A stretch of 64,000 nt of DNA, from positions 310,001-374,000 of the forward strand of contig WKFI01000019.1 in NCBI GenBank assembly GCA_014872875.1. Direction: 5' to 3'. The notes under the pieces are model-generated. The model did no database searches. It was not told where the DNA came from and was given only the letters and a program-made list of their open reading frames with translations. Shown here in pieces: positions 8,753-17,745 of the stretch. Position 1 is the stretch's first letter, and the number at the start of each line of letters is the position of its first letter. The stretch is from Paracoccaceae bacterium (lineage in GTDB: Bacteria > Pseudomonadota > Alphaproteobacteria > Rhodobacterales > Rhodobacteraceae). A program made the translations under genes and the position numbers.

Positions 8753-10036
8753 TCACTTACAGTTGGACTCGATGTTGTTTTCCGCTGCGAACGCACCGGA
8801 ATCTTCGGCGATCAAAGCACCAATCACTTCGGTGTCGGTCGGTTTGAAGTCCGAGATCAGCGACCAGGTCTTGCTGCTCGCGTCCCACTGGGTCACACCC
8901 ACCAGGCCGGGACCACCGTGATTTTCACAGGTTACGGTGAAGGACGGGCCAAAGTTCGGCATGCCCAGACCGGCCATTTTTTCTTCGGTAATTTCCAGAG
9001 CTTCCATACCGTCGCGCATCATCGCCGGGGTAATGTCCGCAGTGCCATGGATTTCCTGAGCGGTCTTCACGGCTTCGGCTGCGAGCATCGCCGCGTACAT
9101 GCCGCGGTTATACAGAACGTTACCGATCTGATCGCCTGCACCGGCGGCTTTACCGGTGTCCACGACATATTTCTGGATGTCCTCAAAGACCGGGAAGTCA
9201 CGACCCACGTTGTGGAAGGTCACGGCCTTGTAGCCATTCGCCTTGTCACCGGCCGACAGAACGTCATGCTCGGCACCCGACCACCAGACGCCAATGAAGT
9301 TTTCCATGTTGAAACGGATGTTGGCGGCTTCCTGAATGGCAACCTGGTTCATAACACCCCAGCCCCACATCACGACATAGTCCGGACGGTCACGGCGGAT
9401 TTGCAGCCACTGCGACTTTTGCTCCTGACCCGGGTGATCCACAGGCAGCAGGCTCAGTTCGAAACCATGTTTCTTGGCCAGTTCTTCCAGGGTACGGATC
9501 GGCTCTTTGCCGTAGGCCGAGTTGTGGTACACCAGCGAAATCTTCTTGCCATTGATGTCGCCGTTGTTGGCTTCCAGCAGGTAGTTAACAACACCCGAAG
9601 CACCGTTCCAGTAGTTGCCCGGATAGTTGAAGACGTGGCTGAACACATCACCGTTTGCAGCCGAGGTCCGGCCATAGCCCATGGTGTGCATCGGAATATC
9701 GTCCGCGGTCACTTTGGGGATCAGCTGGTAGGTGATACCAGTGGACAGCGGCTGATACACCAGGGCGCCTTCACCCTTGGTCGATTCATAGCATTCCACA
9801 CCTTTTTCGGTGTTGTAGCCGGTTTCGCATTCCACCAGGCGGGTCATAACGCCACCGATACCGCCATCACGTTCGTTCAGCAGTGTGAAATAATCCGCGT
9901 AACCATCAGCAAACGGGATACCGCCAGCCGCATATGGACCCGTCCGGTAGCTCAGCGACGGGAACACGAGGTCGGCCATTGCGGGGCCTGCGGCCATCGC
10001 GACGCCCAGCGCCAGAGTAGAAAGTGTCTTTTTCAT
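8753..10036 (-). CDS. Branched-chain amino acid-type ABC transporter substrate-binding protein (LivK-like)
   Basis: Periplasmic binding protein of the Peripla_BP_6/HAAT family, 427 residues. Signal peptide MKKTLSTLALGVAMAAGPAMA is followed by the mature DLVFPSLSYRTGPYAAGG. Other recognisable segments are KKISLVYHNSAYGKEPIRTL and RDRPDYVVMWGWGVMNQ. It has Cys pairs (CETGYN/ECYES and a C-terminal NCK). GGGAGG lies 8-10 nt before the ATG. Family members bind amino acids, amides or aromatic acids; the co-located ligases suggest a carboxylic acid ligand instead of leucine. Flanked by hairpins on both sides. Confidence 0.9.
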   Translation of the reverse strand: MKKTLSTLALGVAMAAGPAMADLVFPSLSYRTGPYAAGGIPFADGYADYFTLLNERDGGIGGVMTRLVECETGYNTEKGVECYESTKGEGALVYQPLSTGITYQLIPKVTADDIPMHTMGYGRTSAANGDVFSHVFNYPGNYWNGASGVVNYLLEANNGDINGKKISLVYHNSAYGKEPIRTLEELAKKHGFELSLLPVDHPGQEQKSQWLQIRRDRPDYVVMWGWGVMNQVAIQEAANIRFNMENFIGVWWSGAEHDVLSAGDKANGYKAVTFHNVGRDFPVFEDIQKYVVDTGKAAGAGDQIGNVLYNRGMYAAMLAAEAVKTAQEIHGTADITPAMMRDGMEALEITEEKMAGLGMPNFGPSFTVTCENHGGPGLVGVTQWDASSKTWSLISDFKPTDTEVIGALIAEDSGAFAAENNIESNCK

Positions 10037-10074
10037 CGGTTTAATTCCTCCCTTGGTATTTCCGATGGATGGTT

Positions 10075-10100
10075 GACGGGATCTGTTCGGGGATCCCGTC
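10075..10100 (-). other. Intercistronic hairpin between livM and livK
   Basis: Perfect 9-bp stem GACGGGATC / GATCCCGTC with an 8-nt loop, located between the livM stop and the livK start. Probably affects mRNA stability or partial termination. Confidence 0.5.
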
Positions 10101-10119
10101 TATTCCGTGCCTGCCCCGC

Positions 10120-11196
10120 TTAGTGCGGGAAAGGCCAGAGTCTCAGCTTCTCTTTGGCAACGCGCCACAATTGCGCCAGCCCGTGGGGCTCCATGATCAG
10201 GAAGACGATGATCAGCGCGCCGACAATCACCAGCTGCAGATGCGCCACGATGTCCGTCGGCCAGCCCAGAATATCCACGCCGACAACCTTCAGAACGACC
10301 GGCAGCAAAACCAGGAAGGCCGCGCCGGCGAAAGAACCGAAAATCGAGCCCAGACCGCCAATGATCACCATGAACAGAACCAGGAATGATTTGTTGATGC
10401 CAAAAACTTCGCCGACTTCGACGGCACCCAGATAGATGGCAAAGAACAATGCGCCCGAGATACCGATAAAGAACCCCGACACGGCAAAGGCGGTCAGTTT
10501 GGCTTTCAGCGGGTTCACACCGATGATTTCAGCCGCGATGTCCATATCACGGATCGCCATCCAGGTCCGACCAATGGTGCCACGGGTCAGGTTGCGGGCG
10601 ATCAGGGCACAGAGCACCAGGAACACGAGGCAGAACAGGTATGTCGCTGTTGCGGTTGCGTTGGCACCAGTAATGATCACACCAAACACGTCACGTTCCG
10701 GCGCACTGATCTGACCCGAAGCCGAGTAGTTGTAGAACCACGGCACCCGGTTGAAAAGCCAAACCAGGAAGAACTGCGCCGCAAGTGTCGCCACCGCCAG
10801 GTAAAAGCCTTTGATCCGCAGTGACGGAAGACCGAACCCCACGCAAACCACCGCTGTCACACCACCGGCGAGCAGAACGTGGATGATCATCGACACGTCC
10901 GGGAAAGCGGTCATCAGCTTGTAGCAGGCATAGGCCCCTACCGCCATGAACCCGCCGGTGCCCAGGCTTACCTGCCCACAATAGCCCACCAGAATGTTCA
11001 GACCGATGGCGGCAATCGAATAGATCAGGAACGGCAGCAGGATGGCATTGGCCCAGTAGTCATTGATCACGAACGGCACCACCAGGAAGGCAAAGGCCAT
11101 CACGGCGTAGTAACGGTACCGGTCGAACTTGATCGGAAACGTCTGGCTGTCCTGTTGGTAGGAGACTTTGAAATCCCCGGCTTCACGATAGAACAT
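10120..11196 (-). CDS. livM: Branched-chain amino acid-type ABC transporter permease (LivM)
   Basis: Inner-membrane permease, 358 residues with roughly 9-10 hydrophobic segments. LivM-typical motifs are GLNILVGYCGQVSLGTGGFMAVGAYA-like (read in part as GYCGQVSLGTGGFMAVGAY), TRGTIGRTWMAIRDMDIAAE and VVIGGLGSIFGSFAGAAFL-like (IGGLGSIFGSFAGAAF). The C terminus MEPHGLAQLWR is also family-like. It pairs with LivH to form the translocation channel. Start at 11196 lies 3 nt after the stop of the small membrane protein gene, implying coupled translation. Confidence 0.93.
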   Translation of the reverse strand: MFYREAGDFKVSYQQDSQTFPIKFDRYRYYAVMAFAFLVVPFVINDYWANAILLPFLIYSIAAIGLNILVGYCGQVSLGTGGFMAVGAYACYKLMTAFPDVSMIIHVLLAGGVTAVVCVGFGLPSLRIKGFYLAVATLAAQFFLVWLFNRVPWFYNYSASGQISAPERDVFGVIITGANATATATYLFCLVFLVLCALIARNLTRGTIGRTWMAIRDMDIAAEIIGVNPLKAKLTAFAVSGFFIGISGALFFAIYLGAVEVGEVFGINKSFLVLFMVIIGGLGSIFGSFAGAAFLVLLPVVLKVVGVDILGWPTDIVAHLQLVIVGALIIVFLIMEPHGLAQLWRVAKEKLRLWPFPH

Positions 11197-11199
11197 GTC

Positions 11200-11457
11200 T
11201 CAGATGCTCCCTTCAGATTGCGCGCGGTTGCGGGCCGCGGCGTCCAGTTGATTTGTTTTCTTTGCGTAGCCGCTTGCTTCGGCAGCCCGCGCGAGTTTCA
11301 GGTAGGCGAGGATCCCGGTCACCAGCCCTCCGAAGGCCAGCAAGGCGGCAATGACCATCTGACGATCCGTCAGCCCCTCGGCCGTCACCGCGATGTAGCC
11401 GAAAGCCCAAAAGCCGGACCAGGCGATCACATTCACGATGGCAACAAGTTTGGTCAT
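11200..11457 (-). CDS. Small two-span membrane protein within the liv cluster
   Basis: 85 residues: two hydrophobic segments (about 2-24 and 34-54, the second LLAFGGLVTGILAYLKLARA) and a charged, Ala/Lys/Arg-rich cytoplasmic tail. No recognised domain. The ATG at 11457 is preferred over a TTG at 11460 because GGGGAGG lies 6 nt upstream. Its place between livH and livM, 3 nt from livM, suggests an accessory or stabilising subunit of this permease or a coupled-translation leader. Function unknown. Confidence 0.75.
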   Translation of the reverse strand: MTKLVAIVNVIAWSGFWAFGYIAVTAEGLTDRQMVIAALLAFGGLVTGILAYLKLARAAEASGYAKKTNQLDAAARNRAQSEGSI

Positions 11458-11552
11458 CAATTTCCTCCCCTAGATGCGTGACCCGGCAACCTTGGCCCCC
11501 GGGTGGCGTGTCTGGTGATGCGCAAGCGGCGGGATGCCGCCCGCGCGGGGCT

Positions 11553-12554
11553 CTAGACCCTTTCGATGATTTTCTCTCCAAACAGCCCTTGTGGACGGAA
11601 CACCAGGAAGACCAGCGCCAGCACATAGGCGAACCAGTTTTCGGTTGCGCCGCCCAGCGCTGGACCAAGCGCAAATTCAAAGAGCTTTTCGCCCACACCG
11701 ATGATCAACCCGCCAACAATAGCCCCGGGGATCGAGGTGAAGCCGCCCAGCATGAGAACCGGCAGAGCCTTCAGCGCGATCAGCGACAGAGAAAACTGAA
11801 CGCCAGATTTGGATCCCCAGACGATCCCGGCAACCAAGGCGACAAAGCCTGCCACCGACCACACCAGAACCCAGATGAAGTTCAGGTTGATCCCCACCGA
11901 CAAAGCCGCCTGGTGGTCATCGGCCACGGCGCGCATGGCGCGGCCCTGTTTGGTGTATTGGCTGAATGCCACCAGCGCGATCACCAGTACGGCAGCAATC
12001 ACCGTTGCGATCAGATCAAGCTGATCGAGGAAGAACCCATAGAAATTTTCATTCCCCATACCCAGCCATTGGGTGTTTTCTTCGATCCAGAAGCTGCCAC
12101 CCTGCGGCAAGCCAACGTCCAGGGCCTTGATCTCGGATCCCCACATCAGGTCGGCCACGCCTTCGAGGAAGTAGGCCAAACCGATGGTTGCCATGAACAG
12201 GATGATCGGCTCCTGACCGACCAGGTGACGGAAGATATATTGCTGTACCAGCCAGGCAAACGCCACCATCACCACCACCGTGACAATGATTGCCAGGATC
12301 GCCGGGATCTCCCAACCGAAATGGTGGATATGCGTGCCAAAGATCGCGTTGATCAAATGGCTGAACGGCACCTGACCGACCATGATCCCGTAAAGGGTCA
12401 TTGCCGCGAACAGTGCCATAACACCCTGCGCATAGTTGAAGATGCCAGATGCCTTGTAGATCAGGACAAAACCCAAAGCCACAAGCGCATAAAGAACACC
12501 TGCCATGAGACCGTTCAGAACGACCTCTGTTCCGAATAGAAGTGAATCAGGCAT
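11553..12554 (-). CDS. livH: Branched-chain amino acid-type ABC transporter permease (LivH)
   Basis: Inner-membrane permease, 333 residues, about 8 spans. LivH hallmarks: NGLMAGVLYALVALGFVLIY, SGIFNYAQGVMALFAA, GRAMRAVADDHQAA (the EAA-like loop) and GGFTSIPGAIVGGLIIGV. The ATG at 12554 is chosen because a strong AGGAGGAG lies just upstream; the open frame begins six codons earlier. An insert of about 30 residues around IKALDVGLPQGGSFWIEENT makes it longer than E. coli LivH. Partner of LivM. Confidence 0.93.
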   Translation of the reverse strand: MPDSLLFGTEVVLNGLMAGVLYALVALGFVLIYKASGIFNYAQGVMALFAAMTLYGIMVGQVPFSHLINAIFGTHIHHFGWEIPAILAIIVTVVVMVAFAWLVQQYIFRHLVGQEPIILFMATIGLAYFLEGVADLMWGSEIKALDVGLPQGGSFWIEENTQWLGMGNENFYGFFLDQLDLIATVIAAVLVIALVAFSQYTKQGRAMRAVADDHQAALSVGINLNFIWVLVWSVAGFVALVAGIVWGSKSGVQFSLSLIALKALPVLMLGGFTSIPGAIVGGLIIGVGEKLFEFALGPALGGATENWFAYVLALVFLVFRPQGLFGEKIIERV

Positions 12555-12572
12555 CCTGCTCTCCTCCTGCAA

Positions 12573-12588
12573 ATTTCTTCAAAGAAAT
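12573..12588 (-). other. Short palindrome between livG and livH
   Basis: ATTTCTT-CA-AAGAAAT is a perfect 7-2-7 inverted repeat 19-34 nt upstream of the livH start, in an AT-rich patch. It could be an intercistronic hairpin or a protein site. Confidence 0.35.
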
Positions 12589-12628
12589 CTGCCCCCAATT
12601 TTCGAAAGTTCTCGACCAGCTCCAAGCA

Positions 12629-13447
12629 TCAGTCATGGGACACCCCCAGATAGGCATCGATAACCGCCTGGTTGGATCGCACCTCATCCGGTGTGCCGTC
12701 GCCGATCTTCTTGCCGTAATCCATCACGACCACCCGGTCGGACAAGTCCATCACAACGCCCATATCGTGTTCGATCAGAGCAATCGTGGTGCCGAATTCG
12801 TCATTCACGTCCAGGATAAAGCGGGACATGTCCTCCTTCTCCTCGACGTTCATACCCGCCATGGGTTCATCCAGAAGCAAAAGTTTCGGCTCTGCGGCCA
12901 GCGCCCTCGCCAGCTCGACCCGTTTTTTCAGACCATAAGGCAGACGGGCCACAGGCGTTTTCCGGATGTGCTGGATTTCCAGAAAGTCGATGATCTTTTC
13001 GACGGCTTCGCGGTTTTCGGTTTCTTCCTGTTCCGCCTTGCCCTTCCACAGCGCCTGCTGGAACAACCCCGTCTTCATATAGTTCAGACGGCCTGTCATT
13101 ACGTTGTCCAACACGCTCATGCCTTCGAACAGAGCGATGTTCTGGAACGTCCGGGCAATCCCCTGACGCGCCACTTCATATGGCCGCATCTGTGGGCGTT
13201 TCTTGCCGTGGAAAAACACTTCGCCTTCCTGCGGCACGTAAAAGCCCGAAATCACGTTCAGCATCGACGATTTGCCGGCCCCGTTCGGACCGATGATCGC
13301 GCGAATTTCGCCTTCGCGAATGTCGAACGAGATGTCCTTGATCGCGACCACACCGCCAAAGCGCAGGGTGATGTTCTTCATTTCCATCACCACGCCGCCG
13401 ATCTTGCGGCCGTCTTCGGTGGTGTATCCTTCGGATGCGTCCAGCAT
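12629..13447 (-). CDS. livG: Branched-chain amino acid-type ABC transporter ATP-binding protein (LivG)
   Basis: Second ATPase of the importer, 272 residues. Walker A GPNGAGKSS (about 53-61), GIARTFQNIALFEGMSVLDN (Q-loop and LivG signature region), the LivG-type ABC signature LPYGLKKRVELARAL, and Walker B LLLLDEPMAGMN with switch His in ALIEHDMG. The ATG at 13447 is preferred over an upstream frame extension because GGGAGAG lies 5-7 nt upstream. It follows the acyl-CoA ligase gene after a 105-nt spacer. Confidence 0.94.
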   Translation of the reverse strand: MLDASEGYTTEDGRKIGGVVMEMKNITLRFGGVVAIKDISFDIREGEIRAIIGPNGAGKSSMLNVISGFYVPQEGEVFFHGKKRPQMRPYEVARQGIARTFQNIALFEGMSVLDNVMTGRLNYMKTGLFQQALWKGKAEQEETENREAVEKIIDFLEIQHIRKTPVARLPYGLKKRVELARALAAEPKLLLLDEPMAGMNVEEKEDMSRFILDVNDEFGTTIALIEHDMGVVMDLSDRVVVMDYGKKIGDGTPDEVRSNQAVIDAYLGVSHD

Positions 13448-13552
13448 CACTCTCTCCCTTGTCTGGTCAGCGACACGCCGCAAACACGCGCCACAAATGC
13501 GGGATGGTGGGTGGGGCGATGCCCGACAGGGCGAGCGTCACCCGTCAGCCCA

Positions 13553-15523
13553 TCACTCCGCAGCCATCTTCTGTGCAACAGGCACCACAGCAGCGTCGCG
13601 GATATCCAATGTCGCGCTGATCGAGCCTTTGCGACCGTCCTCGTAAGTCACTTCGGTCACGGTCGAGATCTTCGGCTCACCGTTGTACATCGCGTCGATG
13701 ATGTCCTTGAACTTGTCGGCCACGATCACGCGGCGCACCTTGCGGGTCCGGGTCATCTCGCCATCGTCAGCGTCCAGTTCCTTGTGCAGGATCACGAAGC
13801 GATGGATCTGGCAGCCCGACAGCATGTCGTCTTCAGCCACCGATTTGTTCACCGTTTCAACATGTTCCTGGATCGTATCCAGCACCCGCGGGTGACCGGC
13901 CAGTTCCTGATAGGAGGCATAGGCGATATTGTTACGCTCGGCCCAGTTACCGACAGCGGTCAGGTCGATATTGATGAAGGCTGTGCAGCGATCCTTTCCG
14001 TTGCCGAACAGCACCGCTTCCAGAATGTCAGGATAGAACTTCAGCTTGTTCTCGACATATTTGGGCGCGAACATGCTGCCATCAGCCATTTTGCCGACAT
14101 CCTTGGCGCGGTCGATGATCCGCAGATGGCCGCTGTCCTTTTCAAAGAACCCAGCATCGCCGGTCGCCACCCATCCTTCGGGATCCTTCGTGGACGCCGT
14201 AGAATCCGGGTTGTTGAAATACTCGACAAAGGTCCCTGGCGAACGGTAGTGGATCTCGCCATTGTCGTCGATCTTGATCTCAACGTCGGGCGCCGGAACG
14301 CCGACTGTATCGGCACGCACTTCGCCGTCCGGCTGCACGGTAATGAACACCGTGGCCTCGGTCTGACCATACAGCTGTTTCAGGTTGATACCCAGCGAGC
14401 GGTAGAAATCGAAGATCTCCGGCCCGATGGCCTCACCGGCCGTGTAGCCGACCCGCACATTGCCAAAGCCCAGCGTGTCCTTCAGCGGACCGTAGACCAG
14501 CATGTTGCCGATGGCGTATTTCAGTCGATCCATGGCACCAACCGGCTTGCCGTCAAGAATGTCACCACCGACTTTCTTGGCATGCGCCAGATAATGGTGG
14601 AACATCTTGCGCTTCAGTGTTCCGGCATCTTCCATCCGGATCATGACGCTGGTCAGCTGGGTTTCGAACACGCGCGGTGGCGCGAAGAAATAGGTCGGCC
14701 CGATCTCGCGCAGGTCGGTCATCATCGTGTCTGCGCTTTCAGGGCAGTTCACGCAGAAGCCGCACCAATAAGCTTGCCCAACCGAGAAGATGAAATCCCC
14801 AACCCAGGCCATCGGCAGATAGGACAGGATGTCTTCACTCTTGGTCAGCTTGTCAAAGTTCGATGCGTTCTTGGCACTTTCGATAACGTTGCGGTTCGAC
14901 AGAACCACACCCTTTGGTTTCCCTGTGGTACCAGAGGTGTAAAGCATCACACAGGTGCTGTCGTAGTTCAGCTTGGCCCGGCGTTCATTCAGGTCCGAGA
15001 TCCATTCGTCATAGGCCGCCCGGCCCTGGTTCTGCACATGGCTGAACTCATGCAACGTATGATGGTCGTATTTGCGCATCCCGCGCGGATCCAAGTAGAT
15101 CACGTGCTCCATCTGGTGCAGCTGGTCCTGGATCTCAATCACCTTGTCGACCTGCTCCTGGTCACCGGCGATCACATATTTTGCACCGCAGTGACCCAGG
15201 ACATAGGCCATCTCTTCCGCCACCGAGTCTTGGTAGACCGGCACTGGCACCGCGCCCACAGACTGAGCGGCCACCATGGACCAGTAAAGATACGGACGGT
15301 TCCGGCCGATGATGGCCACGAAGTCCCCCTCTTGCACGCCGAGGTTGATCAGACCCAGCGCCAGGGCTTCGATTTCCTTTTCGGTCTCAGCCCAGTTCCA
15401 GCACTGCCAGATCCCGAATTCCTTTTCCCGATAAGCGGGAGCGTCCGCGTATTGCGTCGCATTGCGTTGAAGCAGCGCCGGAAGGGATTGCATTCCCTCG
15501 GCGCCCGACTGCGTCTGAGCCAC
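13553..15523 (-). CDS. AMP-dependent long-chain acyl-CoA synthetase-like ligase (FAA1 type)
   Basis: Adenylate-forming CoA ligase, 656 residues, resembling long-chain fatty acid-CoA ligases. It converts a carboxylic acid to its CoA thioester via an acyl-AMP. P-loop motif YTSGTTGKPKG at residues 195-205, LSYLPMAWVGDFIF, YGQTEATVF (adenine-binding motif), VATGDAGFFEKDSGHLRIIDR and KVRRVIVADKF near the end. Start is GTG at 15523, preceded by GGGAGGAG. It is the first gene of the liv cluster, so the cluster likely imports and activates the same acid. Substrate chain type cannot be determined. Confidence 0.92.
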   Translation of the reverse strand: MAQTQSGAEGMQSLPALLQRNATQYADAPAYREKEFGIWQCWNWAETEKEIEALALGLINLGVQEGDFVAIIGRNRPYLYWSMVAAQSVGAVPVPVYQDSVAEEMAYVLGHCGAKYVIAGDQEQVDKVIEIQDQLHQMEHVIYLDPRGMRKYDHHTLHEFSHVQNQGRAAYDEWISDLNERRAKLNYDSTCVMLYTSGTTGKPKGVVLSNRNVIESAKNASNFDKLTKSEDILSYLPMAWVGDFIFSVGQAYWCGFCVNCPESADTMMTDLREIGPTYFFAPPRVFETQLTSVMIRMEDAGTLKRKMFHHYLAHAKKVGGDILDGKPVGAMDRLKYAIGNMLVYGPLKDTLGFGNVRVGYTAGEAIGPEIFDFYRSLGINLKQLYGQTEATVFITVQPDGEVRADTVGVPAPDVEIKIDDNGEIHYRSPGTFVEYFNNPDSTASTKDPEGWVATGDAGFFEKDSGHLRIIDRAKDVGKMADGSMFAPKYVENKLKFYPDILEAVLFGNGKDRCTAFINIDLTAVGNWAERNNIAYASYQELAGHPRVLDTIQEHVETVNKSVAEDDMLSGCQIHRFVILHKELDADDGEMTRTRKVRRVIVADKFKDIIDAMYNGEPKISTVTEVTYEDGRKGSISATLDIRDAAVVPVAQKMAAE

Positions 15524-15840
15524 TATAAATTCTCCTCCCGATCCGGCCTCTCCTTGCCGGAATGATCGCTAACCGCGATTCTGCCCCGATTAGGGACGCC
15601 CTTATGGTTGGTCGTCAACTTTTTCCTGATGTTTTCCCAAATCTTACGAATTGTAACAAGCTTCGTAAGTGCCTGAACTTCCCGTTACACTAGGTGGTCC
15701 AAAAGATTTGGAAGGGCGCATCCCTTGCTCAAAATCTCGCCGAAAACCGGTTTGAGATCGCGACATCGCCACCCGACTCAGCGACTCATTGGCACTTTGA
15801 CCCGACCCGCTGGGGTGATAGCCATGAGGCGGGAGAGAAA
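15524..15840. promoter_or_regulatory. Divergent control region of the ligase/liv operon and the two-component system
   Basis: This 317-nt gene-free stretch must carry promoters for both directions. It holds an 8-bp inverted repeat CTTACGAA-N11-TTCGTAAG at 15643-15669, with a nested TTAC-N5-GTAA (15645-15657); a leader hairpin CCGGC/GCCGG (15543-15560) near the ligase ribosome-binding site; and CTCAAA/TTTGAG arms at 15728-15733 and 15751-15756. A possible -10 for the kinase gene is TACACT near 15686. No gene is supported here. Confidence 0.55.
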
Positions 15841-17745
15841 ATGAAGTATTCTGACAAACAAACCAGATTGATGACATCGGCCGGGCTGAACCTGATCGCC
15901 CAGGCTCTGTCGATCTACGACAGCGATCTGCGTTTGGTTGTTTCCAATCAACGGTTTCAGGAGATGTTTGATCTGCCTGATGCCTTGGTACAGCAGGGTG
16001 CGAAATTCGCTGATACAATTCGCTATCTGGCCGAAGAAAAAGACGAATACGGCACGATCGAAGATGTCAGCGCTTTGGTTCAGACCCGCGTCGATCAGGC
16101 CCTGGCCTTCGAACCGCATTACATCGAACGCACACGTCCCAATGGTCAGGTCATCTCAGTCGAAGGCGCGCCATTACCGCAAGGCGGTTGGGTTGCGGTC
16201 TATACGGACATCACCCGGACCAAGCGGGTCGAACAACTGTTGCGCGCCCGTTCCGAAGAACTGTCGGACCAATTGCTGACCCATGCCGAAGAACTGTCGG
16301 CCACCAACCGAAAACTGGCCGCCACGATCACCGCTCTGGAAGAAGCCAAACGGCAACTGACCGAGATCGAGGGCCGTACCCGGCTGACGACAGAAATGAT
16401 GCCGGCACATATCGCGCATGTGGATGAGGACGGCCACTATACCTACTCAAACCGTCGGCTGAGTGCGGTGATCCCCGGCCGCCCGTCCGAAATCCTGGGC
16501 ATGCATATCGCCGATGCGCTTGGTCCTTCGGCCTTCGAACGGATCGAGCCACATCTTCTGGCCGCTTACAAAGGCAGCAATTCGGTTTTCGAGTTCACCG
16601 AAGAACACGACCAAAGGCGAATCCGGGTCGCGTTCACCCCAGACCAGTCAGGCGGTGTTTATATCCTTTCGATGGACATCACCGAAGAAACCCAGGCGCG
16701 CGTCGCGTTGCAGCAATCGCGACGCAGAGCCATGGCCTCCCAGATGACGTCCGGGCTGGCGCATGATTTTTCGAACTTGTTGACGATCATCCTTGGCACC
16801 CAGACCCGCCTGGAAAGGATGAATCTGGGGACTGAAGCAGACGAGCTGGTTCAAGCCACCCTCTCTGCGGCCCGACGCGGTGGGCGACTGTTGAACCGCA
16901 TCGCCGACATGACCGGCAATCGCACCCTTCGACCACAAGCAACCAACATTCATTCTCTGTTGGACGATCTCAAGATACTTTCCTCCCCTTCACTGCCTCG
17001 CGCTGTTGGCCTGAGTGTATTGGACAACACAACTGATGATCGGCTGCTTCTTGACCCGGGCATGTTACAGGACGCGTTGTTGAACCTGGTACTGAATGCG
17101 CGGGATGCCTGCGGCAACAACGGTCAGATCACCGTCAGCGCCCATGTGGTTGGCCGCACCTGGCTGGAAATCTCGGTCAATGACACCGGCCCCGGATTTT
17201 CATCCGAAGCGTTGGAAAAGGCCCTGAACCCGTTCTTCACCACCAAGGGCAGCGAGGGATCAGGGCTGGGCCTCCCGATGGTTTATGACATGGTGAAACT
17301 TGCGGGTGGCGACATGCGGATCGGGAATACCCCTTCCGGAGCCAGCGTCACGCTGCGACTGCCTTACCGGGTTGCTCCGGATACCGCCGGCGGTCTGGCA
17401 CTTCTGGTCGAGGACAATGACGACCTTCGCGCCCTTTTCCGCGACATGCTGATCGACCTTGGTTTGTCGGTAATCGAAGCGACGTCGGTTGATGAGGCCA
17501 GCGCCCTGACCGCCGATCTGGAAGATATCACCCTGATCCTGTCCGACATTCGCCTGCAAGGCGAAGCCACTGGTTTGGACCTTGCCGACAGGATTGACGG
17601 ATCAGGCCTGCCCGTGATCCTCATGACCTCTCTACCGGTCAATGATCCGCTGTATGTCGAGGCCATGACAAAAGGTCCGGTGCTCAGCAAACCTTTCACA
17701 ATCCATCAGCTTTCCCAGTTGATCAGACCCGAGGCCGTGGCATGA
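15841..17745 (+). CDS. Hybrid PAS sensor histidine kinase with C-terminal receiver
   Basis: 634-residue, apparently soluble sensor kinase (no clear membrane span). Order: PAS_7-type domain (about 15-120; LNLIAQALSIYDSDLRLVV), a coiled coil rich in Glu/Leu (about 125-185), a second PAS (about 190-290), the phosphoacceptor region GLAHDFSNLL with His308, an HATPase domain with NLVLNARDAC, NDTGPGFS and TTKGSEGSGLGLPM, then a receiver domain with Asp569 in LILSDIRLQ. ATG at 15841 follows GGGAGAG; the open frame extends upstream to 15694 without signals. Its stop overlaps the next gene (ATGA). Divergence from the ligase/liv operon suggests that it controls it. Confidence 0.92.
   Translation: MKYSDKQTRLMTSAGLNLIAQALSIYDSDLRLVVSNQRFQEMFDLPDALVQQGAKFADTIRYLAEEKDEYGTIEDVSALVQTRVDQALAFEPHYIERTRPNGQVISVEGAPLPQGGWVAVYTDITRTKRVEQLLRARSEELSDQLLTHAEELSATNRKLAATITALEEAKRQLTEIEGRTRLTTEMMPAHIAHVDEDGHYTYSNRRLSAVIPGRPSEILGMHIADALGPSAFERIEPHLLAAYKGSNSVFEFTEEHDQRRIRVAFTPDQSGGVYILSMDITEETQARVALQQSRRRAMASQMTSGLAHDFSNLLTIILGTQTRLERMNLGTEADELVQATLSAARRGGRLLNRIADMTGNRTLRPQATNIHSLLDDLKILSSPSLPRAVGLSVLDNTTDDRLLLDPGMLQDALLNLVLNARDACGNNGQITVSAHVVGRTWLEISVNDTGPGFSSEALEKALNPFFTTKGSEGSGLGLPMVYDMVKLAGGDMRIGNTPSGASVTLRLPYRVAPDTAGGLALLVEDNDDLRALFRDMLIDLGLSVIEATSVDEASALTADLEDITLILSDIRLQGEATGLDLADRIDGSGLPVILMTSLPVNDPLYVEAMTKGPVLSKPFTIHQLSQLIRPEAVA

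Noticed and set aside
8615-10123. Plus-strand open frame of about 500 codons
   Set aside because: Antisense to livK, which has a signal peptide, ribosome-binding site and family motifs.
12542-15565. Very long open frame (about 1000 codons) on the plus strand
   Set aside because: Antisense to the acyl-CoA ligase and livG; His/Arg/Gln-rich composition and no domain. A GC-bias shadow.
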